NCBI GenBank assembly: GCA_016790225.1
Contig: JAEUOZ010000039.1
Coordinates: forward strand, 23,762-87,761
DNA length: 64,000 bases
Origin: Rubrivivax sp.
Lineage (GTDB): Bacteria; Pseudomonadota; Gammaproteobacteria; Burkholderiales; Burkholderiaceae
Direction: 5' to 3'
Below are positions 26,386 through 35,105 of the stretch, piece by piece (position 1 is the first letter of the stretch; every line of letters begins with the position of its first letter). A program made the position numbers and the translations under genes. Under the pieces are notes generated by a model. That model searched no databases, had not been told where the DNA came from, and saw only the letters and a program-made list of their open reading frames with translations.

Positions 26386-28895
26386 TGCGATCCGACCTGA
26401 GGGCGTCCGCCCTGACCTGGCTGAAGCGCTTGCTGCTGGCGCTGGCGCTGGCCAACCTGCTGCCACCGCTGCCGGTGCGGGCACAGGCGCCTGCTGCTCC
26501 CGTGGCGCCCGTCTCGGCGCCAGCGGCGCTGGTGCCTTCTGCGGCGGCCTCTGCCGCCACCGCATCCACCGCGCCGCCAGCTGCGGCCTGCCGCGACGCG
26601 CCTTTGCCCGGCGTCACGCTCTACCTGCGTGGCGGCATGAACAGCTGGGCGCCCGTGGAGGAGTATGCGTTTCGCTGGCTCTGCGACGCCTATGTGCTGA
26701 ACGTCGATCTGCGCGGCCGCCAGGAGTTCAAGATCGCCGATGCGGACTGGTCGCCGGCCAGCAACTTCGGCGAAGGTCCGGCAGAGGCTCTGGCGCTGAT
26801 GGGTGGCAATGCCGGGCGGGTCTTCAGCGGCGAACACACGCTGCGCCTGACCGTCGATGGCCGCCTGGCGCGGCTCGTGATCGGCCCCAGGACCCTGCCC
26901 GATGCGCCGCGCCGCGAGGCCACCGATGCCGTGGCCCTGGGTCTGCGATTCGATTCGAGAGACCTCGCCTTCAAGCGCCCCTTCGGCGCGCAGCCTGCGG
27001 GCAGCACGCTGCATTTCGCGGTTCAGGCGCCGCGGGGCGTGCAGTCGATGGTGCTGGTCATCGAAAGCCGGCTGCTGGTGGGCAACCAGGACCGGCTGCA
27101 GTACACCGAGATCGCGCGCGTACCGCTCACAGCCTCGGCCACGAGCGACGGCCAGATCTGGCGAGGGCAGCACCGCTTTAACCGTCTCGGCGTCTACGGC
27201 TACTGGTTCGAGGCGCGGATCGGTGCCGAGACCTACGTGCTGCAGAACAACAACGAGCCACTTCACTGGACGCGTGAGCGCGGCACCGGCGGCGGGGCCA
27301 CGGTGGCCCATGCGCCCGACAACCCGCGCAACATCCGCCGGCTGCGCCAGACGATCTTCGATCCGGCCTACCGCGTACCTGGCTGGGCGCGGGACGCCGT
27401 GTACTACCAGATCTTTCCGGATCGCTTTCGCAACGCAGACCCGGGCAACGACCCCGTGGTCGGCCGCGATCGTTACCGCACGGGTGGCATCGAGCGCCAT
27501 GCCGACTGGCTGAGCAAGCCCTTTCGCCCGGGCACCGGCGACGGCTCCGATGGGCTGCACAACAACGACTTTTTCGGGGGTGACCTGGCCGGCATCATCC
27601 AGAAGCTGGATCACCTCAAGCGCCTGGGCGTGAATACGCTCTACCTCACGCCCGTCTTCAAGGCGCCCAGCAACCACAAGTACGACACCGCCGACTACCG
27701 CCACATCGATCCTGCCTTCGGCACGGACGCGGATTTCGAGCGTCTGACGCGCGAAGCCGCACGGCGCGGCATGCGCATCCTGCCCGACACCAGCTTCAAC
27801 CATGTGGGCAGCGATTCACCTTATTTCAACCGCTACGGCAACTATCCGGGCCTGGGTGCCTTCCAGAACGGCCGGCCGCAGCCCGCATCGCCCTATTTCA
27901 GCTGGTTCCGCTTCGACACCACGCAGACCGATCCCGACAGGCAGTACGCCGGCTGGGGCGGGCCGGATCTGCCGGAGATCGACAAGTCCTCGGCGGCCTT
28001 CCGCGCTTTCGCCTTCGGCGACCGGGATTCGGTGACGCGGCTGTGGCTGGACCGTGGTGCCGCCGGCTGGCGCATGGATGTGGCGCCCTGGGTGCCGGAT
28101 GACTTCTGGCGCGCCTGGCGCACGGCCGTCAAGCAGCACCGCCCCGAGGCCATCACGCTGGCCGAGACCTGGTTCGATGCCTCGAAGTATTTTGTCGGCG
28201 ACATGTTCGATTCGACGATGAACTACATCTTCCGCAACGCCGTGCTCGATCACGCCGCAGGGGGCCCCGCCGCGCACCTGGTGGCGCAGCTGGAACACCT
28301 GCGCGAGGCCTATCCGCCGCAGGCCTACTTCGCGCTCATGAACCTCATTTCCAGCCACGACGTGGCCCGCGCGCTCCATGTGCTGGGCTGGCAGGAAGGC
28401 CCGCCCGATGCGGCCCCGGCCGTCAAGGCGCGGCAGCGCCTGAGACTGGCCACCTTCATCCAGATGACACAGCCGGGTGCGCCGCTGGTCTACTACGGTG
28501 ACGAGGTGGGTGTGACGGGCGGCGACGATCCCTTCAACCGTGCCGCCTACCCCTGGCCGGATCTGGGCGGGCGCCCCGATCGGGCGCTGGAGCAGGACTT
28601 CCGCCGTCTGATCGCGCTGCGCCAGCAGCACCGCATCCTGCGCCACGGCAGCGCCGAGCCGCTGCGCGCGCTGGATGCGCACGTGATGCTCAGCCCGCGC
28701 CGGCTCGGCCGTCAGACGGCCTGGGTGCTCAGCAACAACAGCGATCAGCCGCGCACGGTGACGCTGCCTCTGCCGCCGGCCCTGCGCGGCCTGTGGCGTG
28801 ATGCGCTGAGCGGCGAACGCGTGAAGCCCGGCGCCGCCGGGCTGGAGCTGACAGTGCCGCCCCGCTTTGGCCGCGTGCTGCTGCACGGCGGCTGA
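26385..28895 (+). CDS. Exported GH13 glycosidase with N-terminal starch-binding-like domain
   Basis: This 836-residue protein has a signal peptide ([20 protein letters not shown]) and an Ala/Pro-rich linker. A small beta domain resembling pullulanase-associated X25 modules follows ([20 protein letters not shown]). Next come a CBM34-like N-domain, ending near residue 320, and a GH13 barrel: [40 protein letters not shown], nucleophile D565 ([11 protein letters not shown]), acid E594 ([11 protein letters not shown]) and D659 ([10 protein letters not shown]). It probably acts on maltodextrins in the periplasm or outside. Start and upstream stop overlap. It ends the malK unit; purC follows after 61 bp. 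Confidence 0.87.
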   Translation: MRSDLRASALTWLKRLLLALALANLLPPLPVRAQAPAAPVAPVSAPAALVPSAAASAATASTAPPAAACRDAPLPGVTLYLRGGMNSWAPVEEYAFRWLCDAYVLNVDLRGRQEFKIADADWSPASNFGEGPAEALALMGGNAGRVFSGEHTLRLTVDGRLARLVIGPRTLPDAPRREATDAVALGLRFDSRDLAFKRPFGAQPAGSTLHFAVQAPRGVQSMVLVIESRLLVGNQDRLQYTEIARVPLTASATSDGQIWRGQHRFNRLGVYGYWFEARIGAETYVLQNNNEPLHWTRERGTGGGATVAHAPDNPRNIRRLRQTIFDPAYRVPGWARDAVYYQIFPDRFRNADPGNDPVVGRDRYRTGGIERHADWLSKPFRPGTGDGSDGLHNNDFFGGDLAGIIQKLDHLKRLGVNTLYLTPVFKAPSNHKYDTADYRHIDPAFGTDADFERLTREAARRGMRILPDTSFNHVGSDSPYFNRYGNYPGLGAFQNGRPQPASPYFSWFRFDTTQTDPDRQYAGWGGPDLPEIDKSSAAFRAFAFGDRDSVTRLWLDRGAAGWRMDVAPWVPDDFWRAWRTAVKQHRPEAITLAETWFDASKYFVGDMFDSTMNYIFRNAVLDHAAGGPAAHLVAQLEHLREAYPPQAYFALMNLISSHDVARALHVLGWQEGPPDAAPAVKARQRLRLATFIQMTQPGAPLVYYGDEVGVTGGDDPFNRAAYPWPDLGGRPDRALEQDFRRLIALRQQHRILRHGSAEPLRALDAHVMLSPRRLGRQTAWVLSNNSDQPRTVTLPLPPALRGLWRDALSGERVKPGAAGLELTVPPRFGRVLLHGG

Positions 28896-28956
28896 AGACG
28901 TGCACGGCCGGTGCCCGGCGGGGCGACCGCCGGCGCCAGCGGCGACAATTCCACCG

Positions 28957-29889
28957 ATGACTGCCCCGCAAACCCCGGCGGCCGAGGCCGCGCTGTACGA
29001 ATCCCGGCTGCATTCGCTGCCGCTCCTCGCCCGCGGGAAGGTGCGCGAGAACTATGCCGTCGGCAGCGACCGGCTGCTGATGGTGGCCAGCGACCGCATC
29101 TCCGCCTTCGACGTGATCATGGGCGAGCCCATTCCCGGCAAGGGCGCCCTGCTGACGCAGGTGGCGCTGTTCTGGTTCGGGCGGCTGGGCCACATCGTGC
29201 CCAACCACCTCACGGGCGAGGCGCCGGAGAGCGTGGTCGCGCCGGACGAGGTGCCCCAGGTGCGCGGCCGGGCCATGCTCGTGCAGCGCCTGCAGCCTCT
29301 GCCCATCGAGGCCGTGGTGCGCGGCTATCTCGCCGGCTCGGGCTGGAAGGAATACCAGGCTGGCGGCGCGGTCTGCGGCGTGCCGCTGCCGCCCGGGCTG
29401 CGCAATGCGGCGCGCCTGCCCGAACCCATCTTCACGCCCGCCACCAAGGCCGAGGCCGGCGCGCACGACGAGAACATCAGTTTTCAGCAAACGGTGCAAC
29501 TCATCGGACTTCAGCGGGCCGAGGAGGTACGCCGCGTGTCGCTGCAGCTCTACGCCGAGGCAGCCGCCCATGCGCTGACGCGCGGCATCGTGATCGCCGA
29601 CACCAAGTTCGAGTTCGGTCTGGACGGCCAGGGCCGGCTGAGGCTGATGGACGAGGTGCTGACCCCGGATTCCTCGCGCTTCTGGCCGCTGGAGTCCTAC
29701 GCCGAGGCCGCGACGCGCGGTGCCAACCCGCCCAGCTACGACAAGCAGTTCCTGCGCGACTGGCTGGAGCAGGCGCGGGTGGACGGCCAGCCCTGGGGCA
29801 AGACCGCGCCCGCGCCAGCGCTGCCGCCCGAGGTGGTGGCCGCCACCGCCGCGCGCTACCAGGCGGCGGCGCGCGCCCTGATGGGCTGA
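28957..29889 (+). CDS. purC: Phosphoribosylaminoimidazole-succinocarboxamide synthase
   Basis: This 310-residue enzyme of purine synthesis joins CAIR and aspartate with ATP to give SAICAR. The sequence shows [86 protein letters not shown] and [13 protein letters not shown], all diagnostic of the yeast/betaproteobacterial long form. It is a housekeeping gene and appears unrelated to its carbohydrate and TIR neighbours. The TIR gene starts 83 bp downstream, with a TAAGAT hexamer at 29924-29929 as a possible -10 box for it. Confidence 0.96.
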   Translation: MTAPQTPAAEAALYESRLHSLPLLARGKVRENYAVGSDRLLMVASDRISAFDVIMGEPIPGKGALLTQVALFWFGRLGHIVPNHLTGEAPESVVAPDEVPQVRGRAMLVQRLQPLPIEAVVRGYLAGSGWKEYQAGGAVCGVPLPPGLRNAARLPEPIFTPATKAEAGAHDENISFQQTVQLIGLQRAEEVRRVSLQLYAEAAAHALTRGIVIADTKFEFGLDGQGRLRLMDEVLTPDSSRFWPLESYAEAATRGANPPSYDKQFLRDWLEQARVDGQPWGKTAPAPALPPEVVAATAARYQAAARALMG

Positions 29890-29972
29890 GCGGCCGATCG
29901 CCCTGGCGCTCCAGGGTTCGCTCTAAGATCCGCGCTCCTCCCCTGCCGCGGCCGCAGGCCGCCGAGCTTGGC

Positions 29973-31454
29973 ATGTCCGGTTTCGAGCAGCATGCATTCA
30001 TCAGTTATGCACACATCGACAACCAGGCGCTGGAGCCGGGGCATCCCGGCTGGGTGACCCGGTTTCACGAAGTGCTGGAAGCGCGCCTGGCCGAGCTGCT
30101 GGGCGGCGCGGTGATCTGGCGCGACCGCAAGCTGGCTGGCAACGACGACTTCGGCGACGAGATCGAGGCGCAGCTGCGGCGCTCGGCCCTGCTGGTCTCG
30201 GTGCTCACGCCGCGCTACGTGGATTCGCAGTGGTGCGTGAGGGAGCTGCAGACCTTCGTCGAGGCGGCCGATCCCGCCGGCCCGCGCGGCGCGGGTTCCG
30301 CGCAGCGCGTGATCCTGGTGCGCAAGACGCCGCTGTCAAGCCAGGCCAAGCTGCCGCCCGTGTTCGAGCGCATGCTCGGCTTTGCCTTCTTCGACAAGGA
30401 CAAGGGGCAGCTCTCGGTCTATGACCCGCTGCTGGGCGAGACCGCGCGCCAGGCCTTTCACCACGCCACACTGCGTCTGGCCGAGGCGATGGCCGATACC
30501 CTGCGCGGCATTGGCGCGGCGCAGCTGAGCGCGGATGCGCCGCCGCCCTCCGGCCAGGTGGTCTACCTCGCGCATGGCGGGCGCGACATGGAATCCGTGC
30601 GCCAGCAGCTGGCGGCAGAGCTGCGTGCGCAGGGCCACGCGGTGCTGCCCGACGGTGCCCTGCCGCTGGACGAAGAGTCCTTGGCGGCCGTGGTGCAGCC
30701 GGCCCTGGAGGCGGCGACCCTGGCCGTGCACCTGGTGGGCAGCAGCGGCGGGCCGGTGCCCGAGGGGCCGTCCGGCCTTTCGGTGGTGGAGCTGCAGAAC
30801 CGCTGGGCGGCGCAGGCCAGCGCGCAGCGCCGCCTGCCACGCCTGATCTGGGCGCCGGCCGCGGCGCGGCCCGAACGGGCCGAGCACGAGCGCTTCATCC
30901 AGGCCCTGCTGAGCCAGGGTGAGCTGCAGCAGGGCGCCGACCTGCTGCGGGGCGACCTGGAGGAGCTGAAGACCACGCTGCACCAGAGCTTGCGCCCGCG
31001 GCCCAAGGCGCAGCCGCCGGCGGCCCAGGCCGGTGCCGTGGCCGTGCCGCGGGTTCATCTGGTGCTGACCGAGGCCGATCGCCGCCTGGCGCTGCCGGTG
31101 ATCCAGGCGCTGCGCAGCGCAGGCGCGCAGGTCTCGCTGCCCGAGTTTGCCGGCGAGGCCGCGGAGATCCGCCAGCTCAATGCCACGCGCGCCGCCGAGG
31201 CCGATGCCGTGCTGATCGGCTACGGCAGCGGCGACGAGGCCTGGCGCGTGCACCAGCAGCTGGAGCTGCGCAAGCTCGGCGCGCTGCTCGGGCGGCCGCT
31301 GCCGGCGCCCTGGCTGCTGCTGTGGCCGCCCGACAGCGAGGACAAGCGGCTGCAGCAGGCGCTGGCGGAGCCACGCACGCTGGATGCGCTGGACGGCCTG
31401 CAGCCGCAGACGCTGGAGCCCCTGCGGGCCTTCCTCAGCCGGGAGACCCGGTGA
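29973..31454 (+). CDS. TIR-domain protein with two further TIR-like/Rossmann repeats
   Basis: This 493-residue protein carries a clear N-terminal TIR domain (residues 1-150): QHAFISYAHIDNQ, VIWRDRKLAGNDDFGDEIEA, SALLVSVLTPRYVDSQWCVREL. Glu91 sits where NAD-cleaving TIR domains place their catalytic Glu. A second, degenerate unit follows (about 190-300: VVYLAHGGRDMESVRQQLAAE, VGSSGGPVPEGPSGLSVVEL) and a third (about 355-430: VHLVLTEADRRLALPVIQAL, DAVLIGYGSGDEAWRVHQQL). It has no signal peptide or membrane segment. The stop overlaps the GTG start of the STAND gene, so the two form a coupled pair. Function is inferred to be effector or signalling in a conflict system. Confidence 0.82.
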   Translation: MSGFEQHAFISYAHIDNQALEPGHPGWVTRFHEVLEARLAELLGGAVIWRDRKLAGNDDFGDEIEAQLRRSALLVSVLTPRYVDSQWCVRELQTFVEAADPAGPRGAGSAQRVILVRKTPLSSQAKLPPVFERMLGFAFFDKDKGQLSVYDPLLGETARQAFHHATLRLAEAMADTLRGIGAAQLSADAPPPSGQVVYLAHGGRDMESVRQQLAAELRAQGHAVLPDGALPLDEESLAAVVQPALEAATLAVHLVGSSGGPVPEGPSGLSVVELQNRWAAQASAQRRLPRLIWAPAAARPERAEHERFIQALLSQGELQQGADLLRGDLEELKTTLHQSLRPRPKAQPPAAQAGAVAVPRVHLVLTEADRRLALPVIQALRSAGAQVSLPEFAGEAAEIRQLNATRAAEADAVLIGYGSGDEAWRVHQQLELRKLGALLGRPLPAPWLLLWPPDSEDKRLQQALAEPRTLDALDGLQPQTLEPLRAFLSRETR

Positions 31455-33904
31455 GCACCGCGCCGCAGAATCCCTACCCCGGCCTGCGCCCCTTCCATGC
31501 CGGTGAGGTGCTGTACTTCTTCGGGCGCGAGGCGCAGGTCGATCAGATGGTCGATCGGCTGGCGGCGACACGTTTCCTCGCCGTGGTCGGCGGCTCGGGA
31601 TCGGGCAAGTCGTCCCTGGTCAACTGCGGGCTGATCCCCGCACTGCACCGGGGCCTGCTGGCGGCCGCCGGCACAGGCTGGCGCATCGCGCACCTGCGGC
31701 CTGGGCAGCAGCCGCTGCGCGCGCTGGCGCAGGCCCTGGCGCGGCCGGGCGCCGTGCCGCCGGCCAGCGCCGCGCGCCTGGGCGACGATCCGGTGGACAT
31801 GCTGCTGGCCACGCTGCGCCTGAGCCGGCTGGGCCTGGTACAGGCCTGGCGCGAGGCCCACCTGCCGCCCGGCCAGAACAACCTGCTGGTGGTGGTGGAT
31901 CAGTTCGAAGAGCTGTTCCGCTTTCGCCAGGCGCATGGCCTGGCCAGCACGCCGCAGGCCGAGGCCGCCGCGCGGCAGGAGGCCTCCAGCTTCGTGACCC
32001 TGCTGCTGGAGGCGGCGGCCGCGGCCGGTGTGCCGCTGTACGTGGTGCTCACGATGCGCTCGGACTACCTGGGCGACTGCGCGCCGCTGGTGGGCCTGCC
32101 TGAGGCCATCAACCGCGGCCAGTACCTGGTGCCGCGCATGACCCGCGAAGAGCGGCGTTCGGCGATCACCGGGCCGGCCGTTGTCGAGGGCGTGGCGGTC
32201 GATCCGGTGCTCGCCACGCAGCTGGTCAACGATGTGGGCGACAACCCCGACCAGCTGTCCATCCTGCAGCACGCCTTGCAGCAGACCTGGGCCTGCTGGC
32301 AGCGCCAGGGCGGGCAGGGTCCGCTGCGGCCCGTGCACTACGACGAAGCGGGGGGCATGGAGCATGCGCTGGAGCGCCATGCCGACGATGCCTTCATGGA
32401 ACTGGCCGAAGGCCCGCCGCAGGCCTTGTGCGAACGGATCTTCCGCGCACTCACCGATGCCGGTACCGACGCACGGGGCGTGCGCCGGCCCACGCGGCTG
32501 GACGTGCTGGCGGCCGTCACCGGGGCCTCGACGGCCGAGCTGGAGGCCGTGATGCAGCCCTTCCGCGCTGCCTCCCGCGCCTTCCTGATGCCGCCGCAGG
32601 GCGAGCCGCTGCGGCCGGATGACGTCATCGACATCTCGCACGAGAGCCTGATGCGTGTCTGGAGCCGCCTGAAGCGCTGGGTGCAGGACGAAGCGCAGTC
32701 GGCGCAGACCTTCCGCCGCCTGGCCGAGAGCGCGCAGCTTCACGCCGATCATCAGCTGAACCTGGCCCAGCCCCCGGAGCTGCAGATGCTGGTGGCCTGG
32801 CGCGAGCGCCAGCGCCCGACGGCCGCCTGGGCCGGGCGCTACCGCGAGGGCTTCGAGGCTGCGATGGCCTACCTGGCCGACAGCGAGGCCGACCATGCCG
32901 CTTCGCAGGCCGCCGCATCGGCCAGGCTGGCCCGCGAGCAGCAGGCACAGACAGCCGAACAGGTGCGGCTGGCCCGGCTGGCCACGCGGCGTCGCTGGTT
33001 GTTCGTGCTGCTGGGCACGGTGATCGTCGCGGCGGCCGCGCTGATCGGCCTGATCGTCCTCGCGCGGCAGGAGCAGGCCGCGGCGACCAAGGCCCTGGCC
33101 GAGGTGGCCGTGGCAAAGGCCGGACTGGCCGATGCGCAGGCCGCCGCGGAGCGCGAGCGCCTGACGGCCGACCGCAACGCCCAGACGCTGGACAGCCTTC
33201 GACAATCCGGCAGCGATGCAGACCGCAAGCGCATCGATGCGGCGCTGGCCGCCCGGCCGCCGCTGGTCTACCTGCAGTACGCCGATCCCGCGCAGTCGGC
33301 GCTGGCGGAGCGGCTGCGCGTGCAGCTCAACGGCTCGGGCTATCAGGCGCCGGGCATCGAGCGCGTGGGCACGGTGCCCGGCCGCAACGAGCTGCGCTTC
33401 ACGCGCGCCGAAGACCGTGCGCGCGCCGAGACGCTGGCCGCTGAACTCAAGCGCTGGGGCTACGGCAGCTTCGTGCTGCAGGCGCTTGCGCCGCGCGCGA
33501 CGACGGCGAGCACCGGGCAGTTCGAACTCTGGCTGGCTCGCCCGGCCGGAGGCGAGATCACCCGGCTTGTGGCACAGCTGAATTCGCCCGAGCGCAGCGA
33601 AAGGCTGGCGGCGGGCCAGGCGCTGGTGCGCTATCGCGCCTCGCCCGAGGCGATCGAGGCCTGCCTGGATCAGCTGACGCCGCAGAACATCGGCGCGCTC
33701 AGCGACACCGGGCGCCTGAACATCCTCTTTGCCCTGGCCCGCAGCGATCCCACCGCCTGGACCCCGGAACTGGCCCGGCGCGGGCGCGCCGCACTGCGCC
33801 TGATCGATGAACGCGCTGCCCGTGGCGAAGCCGCCGTCGGCCAGCAGACCCGCACCGAGATGCAGTCGCTGGAAAAACTGCTGCAGGGCCTGGCCCCGCC
33901 CTGA
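31451..33904 (+). CDS. Membrane-anchored STAND (nSTAND1-like) NTPase, partner of the TIR protein
   Basis: This 817-residue protein begins at GTG 31451. The start NPYPGLRPFHAGEVLYFFGRE is the entry signature of nSTAND1 NTPases. Walker A is GGSGSGKSS (residues 47-55), Walker B is LLVVVDQFEELF near residue 150, and a winged-helix region with HESLMRVWSRLKRW lies near residue 400. One membrane segment (LFVLLGTVIVAAAALIGLIV, about 517-536) precedes a coiled stretch. A LytR_C/SPOR-like domain (about 600-690) and a helical HEAT-like tail follow. No WD40 or TPR sensor repeats are present. It is coupled to the TIR gene, and the pair resembles antiphage STAND modules. Confidence 0.82.
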   Translation: MSTAPQNPYPGLRPFHAGEVLYFFGREAQVDQMVDRLAATRFLAVVGGSGSGKSSLVNCGLIPALHRGLLAAAGTGWRIAHLRPGQQPLRALAQALARPGAVPPASAARLGDDPVDMLLATLRLSRLGLVQAWREAHLPPGQNNLLVVVDQFEELFRFRQAHGLASTPQAEAAARQEASSFVTLLLEAAAAAGVPLYVVLTMRSDYLGDCAPLVGLPEAINRGQYLVPRMTREERRSAITGPAVVEGVAVDPVLATQLVNDVGDNPDQLSILQHALQQTWACWQRQGGQGPLRPVHYDEAGGMEHALERHADDAFMELAEGPPQALCERIFRALTDAGTDARGVRRPTRLDVLAAVTGASTAELEAVMQPFRAASRAFLMPPQGEPLRPDDVIDISHESLMRVWSRLKRWVQDEAQSAQTFRRLAESAQLHADHQLNLAQPPELQMLVAWRERQRPTAAWAGRYREGFEAAMAYLADSEADHAASQAAASARLAREQQAQTAEQVRLARLATRRRWLFVLLGTVIVAAAALIGLIVLARQEQAAATKALAEVAVAKAGLADAQAAAERERLTADRNAQTLDSLRQSGSDADRKRIDAALAARPPLVYLQYADPAQSALAERLRVQLNGSGYQAPGIERVGTVPGRNELRFTRAEDRARAETLAAELKRWGYGSFVLQALAPRATTASTGQFELWLARPAGGEITRLVAQLNSPERSERLAAGQALVRYRASPEAIEACLDQLTPQNIGALSDTGRLNILFALARSDPTAWTPELARRGRAALRLIDERAARGEAAVGQQTRTEMQSLEKLLQGLAPP

Positions 33905-33943
33905 AGCGCAGACGCCAGCGCCCCGATCGCGGGCTGGTTGGCG

Positions 33944-34624
33944 TCAGGCATCGCCGCGCGCGGCGCGGCTGAAGGCCGTGGCCATGGCCTGGATGTCGGT
34001 GGGCGACAGCACCTGGGCGCGCCGCGTGGCGGATTCCAGGCAACGCTCACGCAGCACCGCGGGCCGGATGCTGCCCAGGCCGCGATGGGCTTGAACACGC
34101 GGTGGCGCTTCAGGGCAGGACTGCCGCAGGGCGGCGAGCAGCGCATCGCGTTCGAGCGGGTGATCGGCGTGCTGGATGACACCGTCCGCGCCGATGATCT
34201 CGAACATCGGTGCGCGCACCAGCCACAGCCGGCCGGCCGCCACCCAGGGCGCCTGCCAGCGCAGGAAGTACATCGCCAGCAGCGCGCCGATATGGATGCC
34301 GTCGGCATCCGGATCCAGCAGGAGCAGCACGCGCCCGTAGCGCAAGCGCTCCAGTTCAGCCGCGGCCTGCGTGGCGCTGGCCTGCGCCAGACCCAGCGCC
34401 TGCGCCAGCAACTGATAGGCCGCATGCTCGTCCACGCGCAGCGCGCCGGCATGCCAGGCATTCAGCGGCTTGCCCTGGAAGGCCAGCACCGCCTGGCGCC
34501 GCTCCTGCCGCACGGCGCAGACCGAAGCCAGCGCGGAATCGCCTTCCACCAGAAAGAGTTCGCTGTCGGCGCCATGTTCCTGGCTGTCGGCCAGCCTGGC
34601 GCGGTGCGGGCCGAAGCGGGTCAT
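33944..34624 (-). CDS. Stand-alone TOPRIM protein related to the C-terminal part of GyrB/ParE
   Basis: This 226-residue protein matches the TOPRIM core of type IIA topoisomerase B subunits: ARLADSQEHGADSELFLVEG (catalytic Glu in VEGDSA), LRYGRVLLLLDPDADGIHIG (metal-binding DPDAD) and LWLVRAPMFEI. It ends with the conserved tail RGLGSIRPAVLRERCLESAT. The GHKL ATPase and transducer domains are absent, and the ORF begins just where the GyrB linker would end. All catalytic acids are kept, which argues against simple decay. It converges on the STAND gene (39-bp gap) and starts 19 bp after the cupin stop. The role is unknown. Confidence 0.8.
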   Translation of the reverse strand: MTRFGPHRARLADSQEHGADSELFLVEGDSALASVCAVRQERRQAVLAFQGKPLNAWHAGALRVDEHAAYQLLAQALGLAQASATQAAAELERLRYGRVLLLLDPDADGIHIGALLAMYFLRWQAPWVAAGRLWLVRAPMFEIIGADGVIQHADHPLERDALLAALRQSCPEAPPRVQAHRGLGSIRPAVLRERCLESATRRAQVLSPTDIQAMATAFSRAARGDA

Positions 34625-34643
34625 GGCGGAGGGCCGCGTGGGT

Positions 34644-35036
34644 TCAGCCGGTGGGCAGATCTTCGTCATCCACATAGTGGCCCTGATCGTCGGCCACGCG
34701 GCTGCCGACGATCAGGTAGCTGCAGGGCTGGTCCGAGCGGTTGGACACCGTGTGGCCATTGGGCACACCAGCCGGCCAGCAGGCGCTGTCGCCCGGCAGC
34801 AGCCGGTGGCGCCCATCGTCCTCGGTCACGGTCACTTCCCCGGACAGCACGAACAGAAACTCGTCCACGTTCTCGTGCCAATGGCGCACGGAGCTCTTGG
34901 CGCCCGGCAACAGCGTCTGCACGGCCGCGCCGAACTGCGTGATGCCACCCGCGTCGCCGCAGCGCTGCGTCAGCACAGTGCCCCAACCGGGGCTGGTTCT
35001 TTCGACGACGGGAACTTGCGCACGGCGCACGATCAT
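34644..35036 (-). CDS. Cupin-domain protein
   Basis: This 130-residue single-domain cupin has motif 1 SSVRHWHENVDEFLFVLSGE, with the metal-binding HWH and Glu, and motif 2 PGDSACWPAGVPNGHTVSN, with the third His. Small cupins bind metal and act as isomerases, dioxygenases or sensors; nothing here decides between them. AAGGAA precedes the ATG. It is followed by the TOPRIM gene (19 bp) and preceded by the S9 peptidase gene on the same strand. Confidence 0.85.
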   Translation of the reverse strand: MIVRRAQVPVVERTSPGWGTVLTQRCGDAGGITQFGAAVQTLLPGAKSSVRHWHENVDEFLFVLSGEVTVTEDDGRHRLLPGDSACWPAGVPNGHTVSNRSDQPCSYLIVGSRVADDQGHYVDDEDLPTG

Positions 35037-35105
35037 GGGGACGGTTCCTTCACACAGCGCTTGTCATCGCAGGTATGGGGTCAGGTCTCAACCCCTGCCC
35101 GGCCT

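Noticed and set aside
33944..34624. TOPRIM gene as a degraded gyrB or parE fragment
   Set aside because: All catalytic acids, the conserved C-terminal tail and an uninterrupted frame with its own start are kept; decay would be expected to damage some of these.
29973..34624. TIR/STAND/TOPRIM region as a prophage or integrative element
   Set aside because: No integrase, transposase, attachment-site repeat, tRNA or clear composition change was found at its borders.
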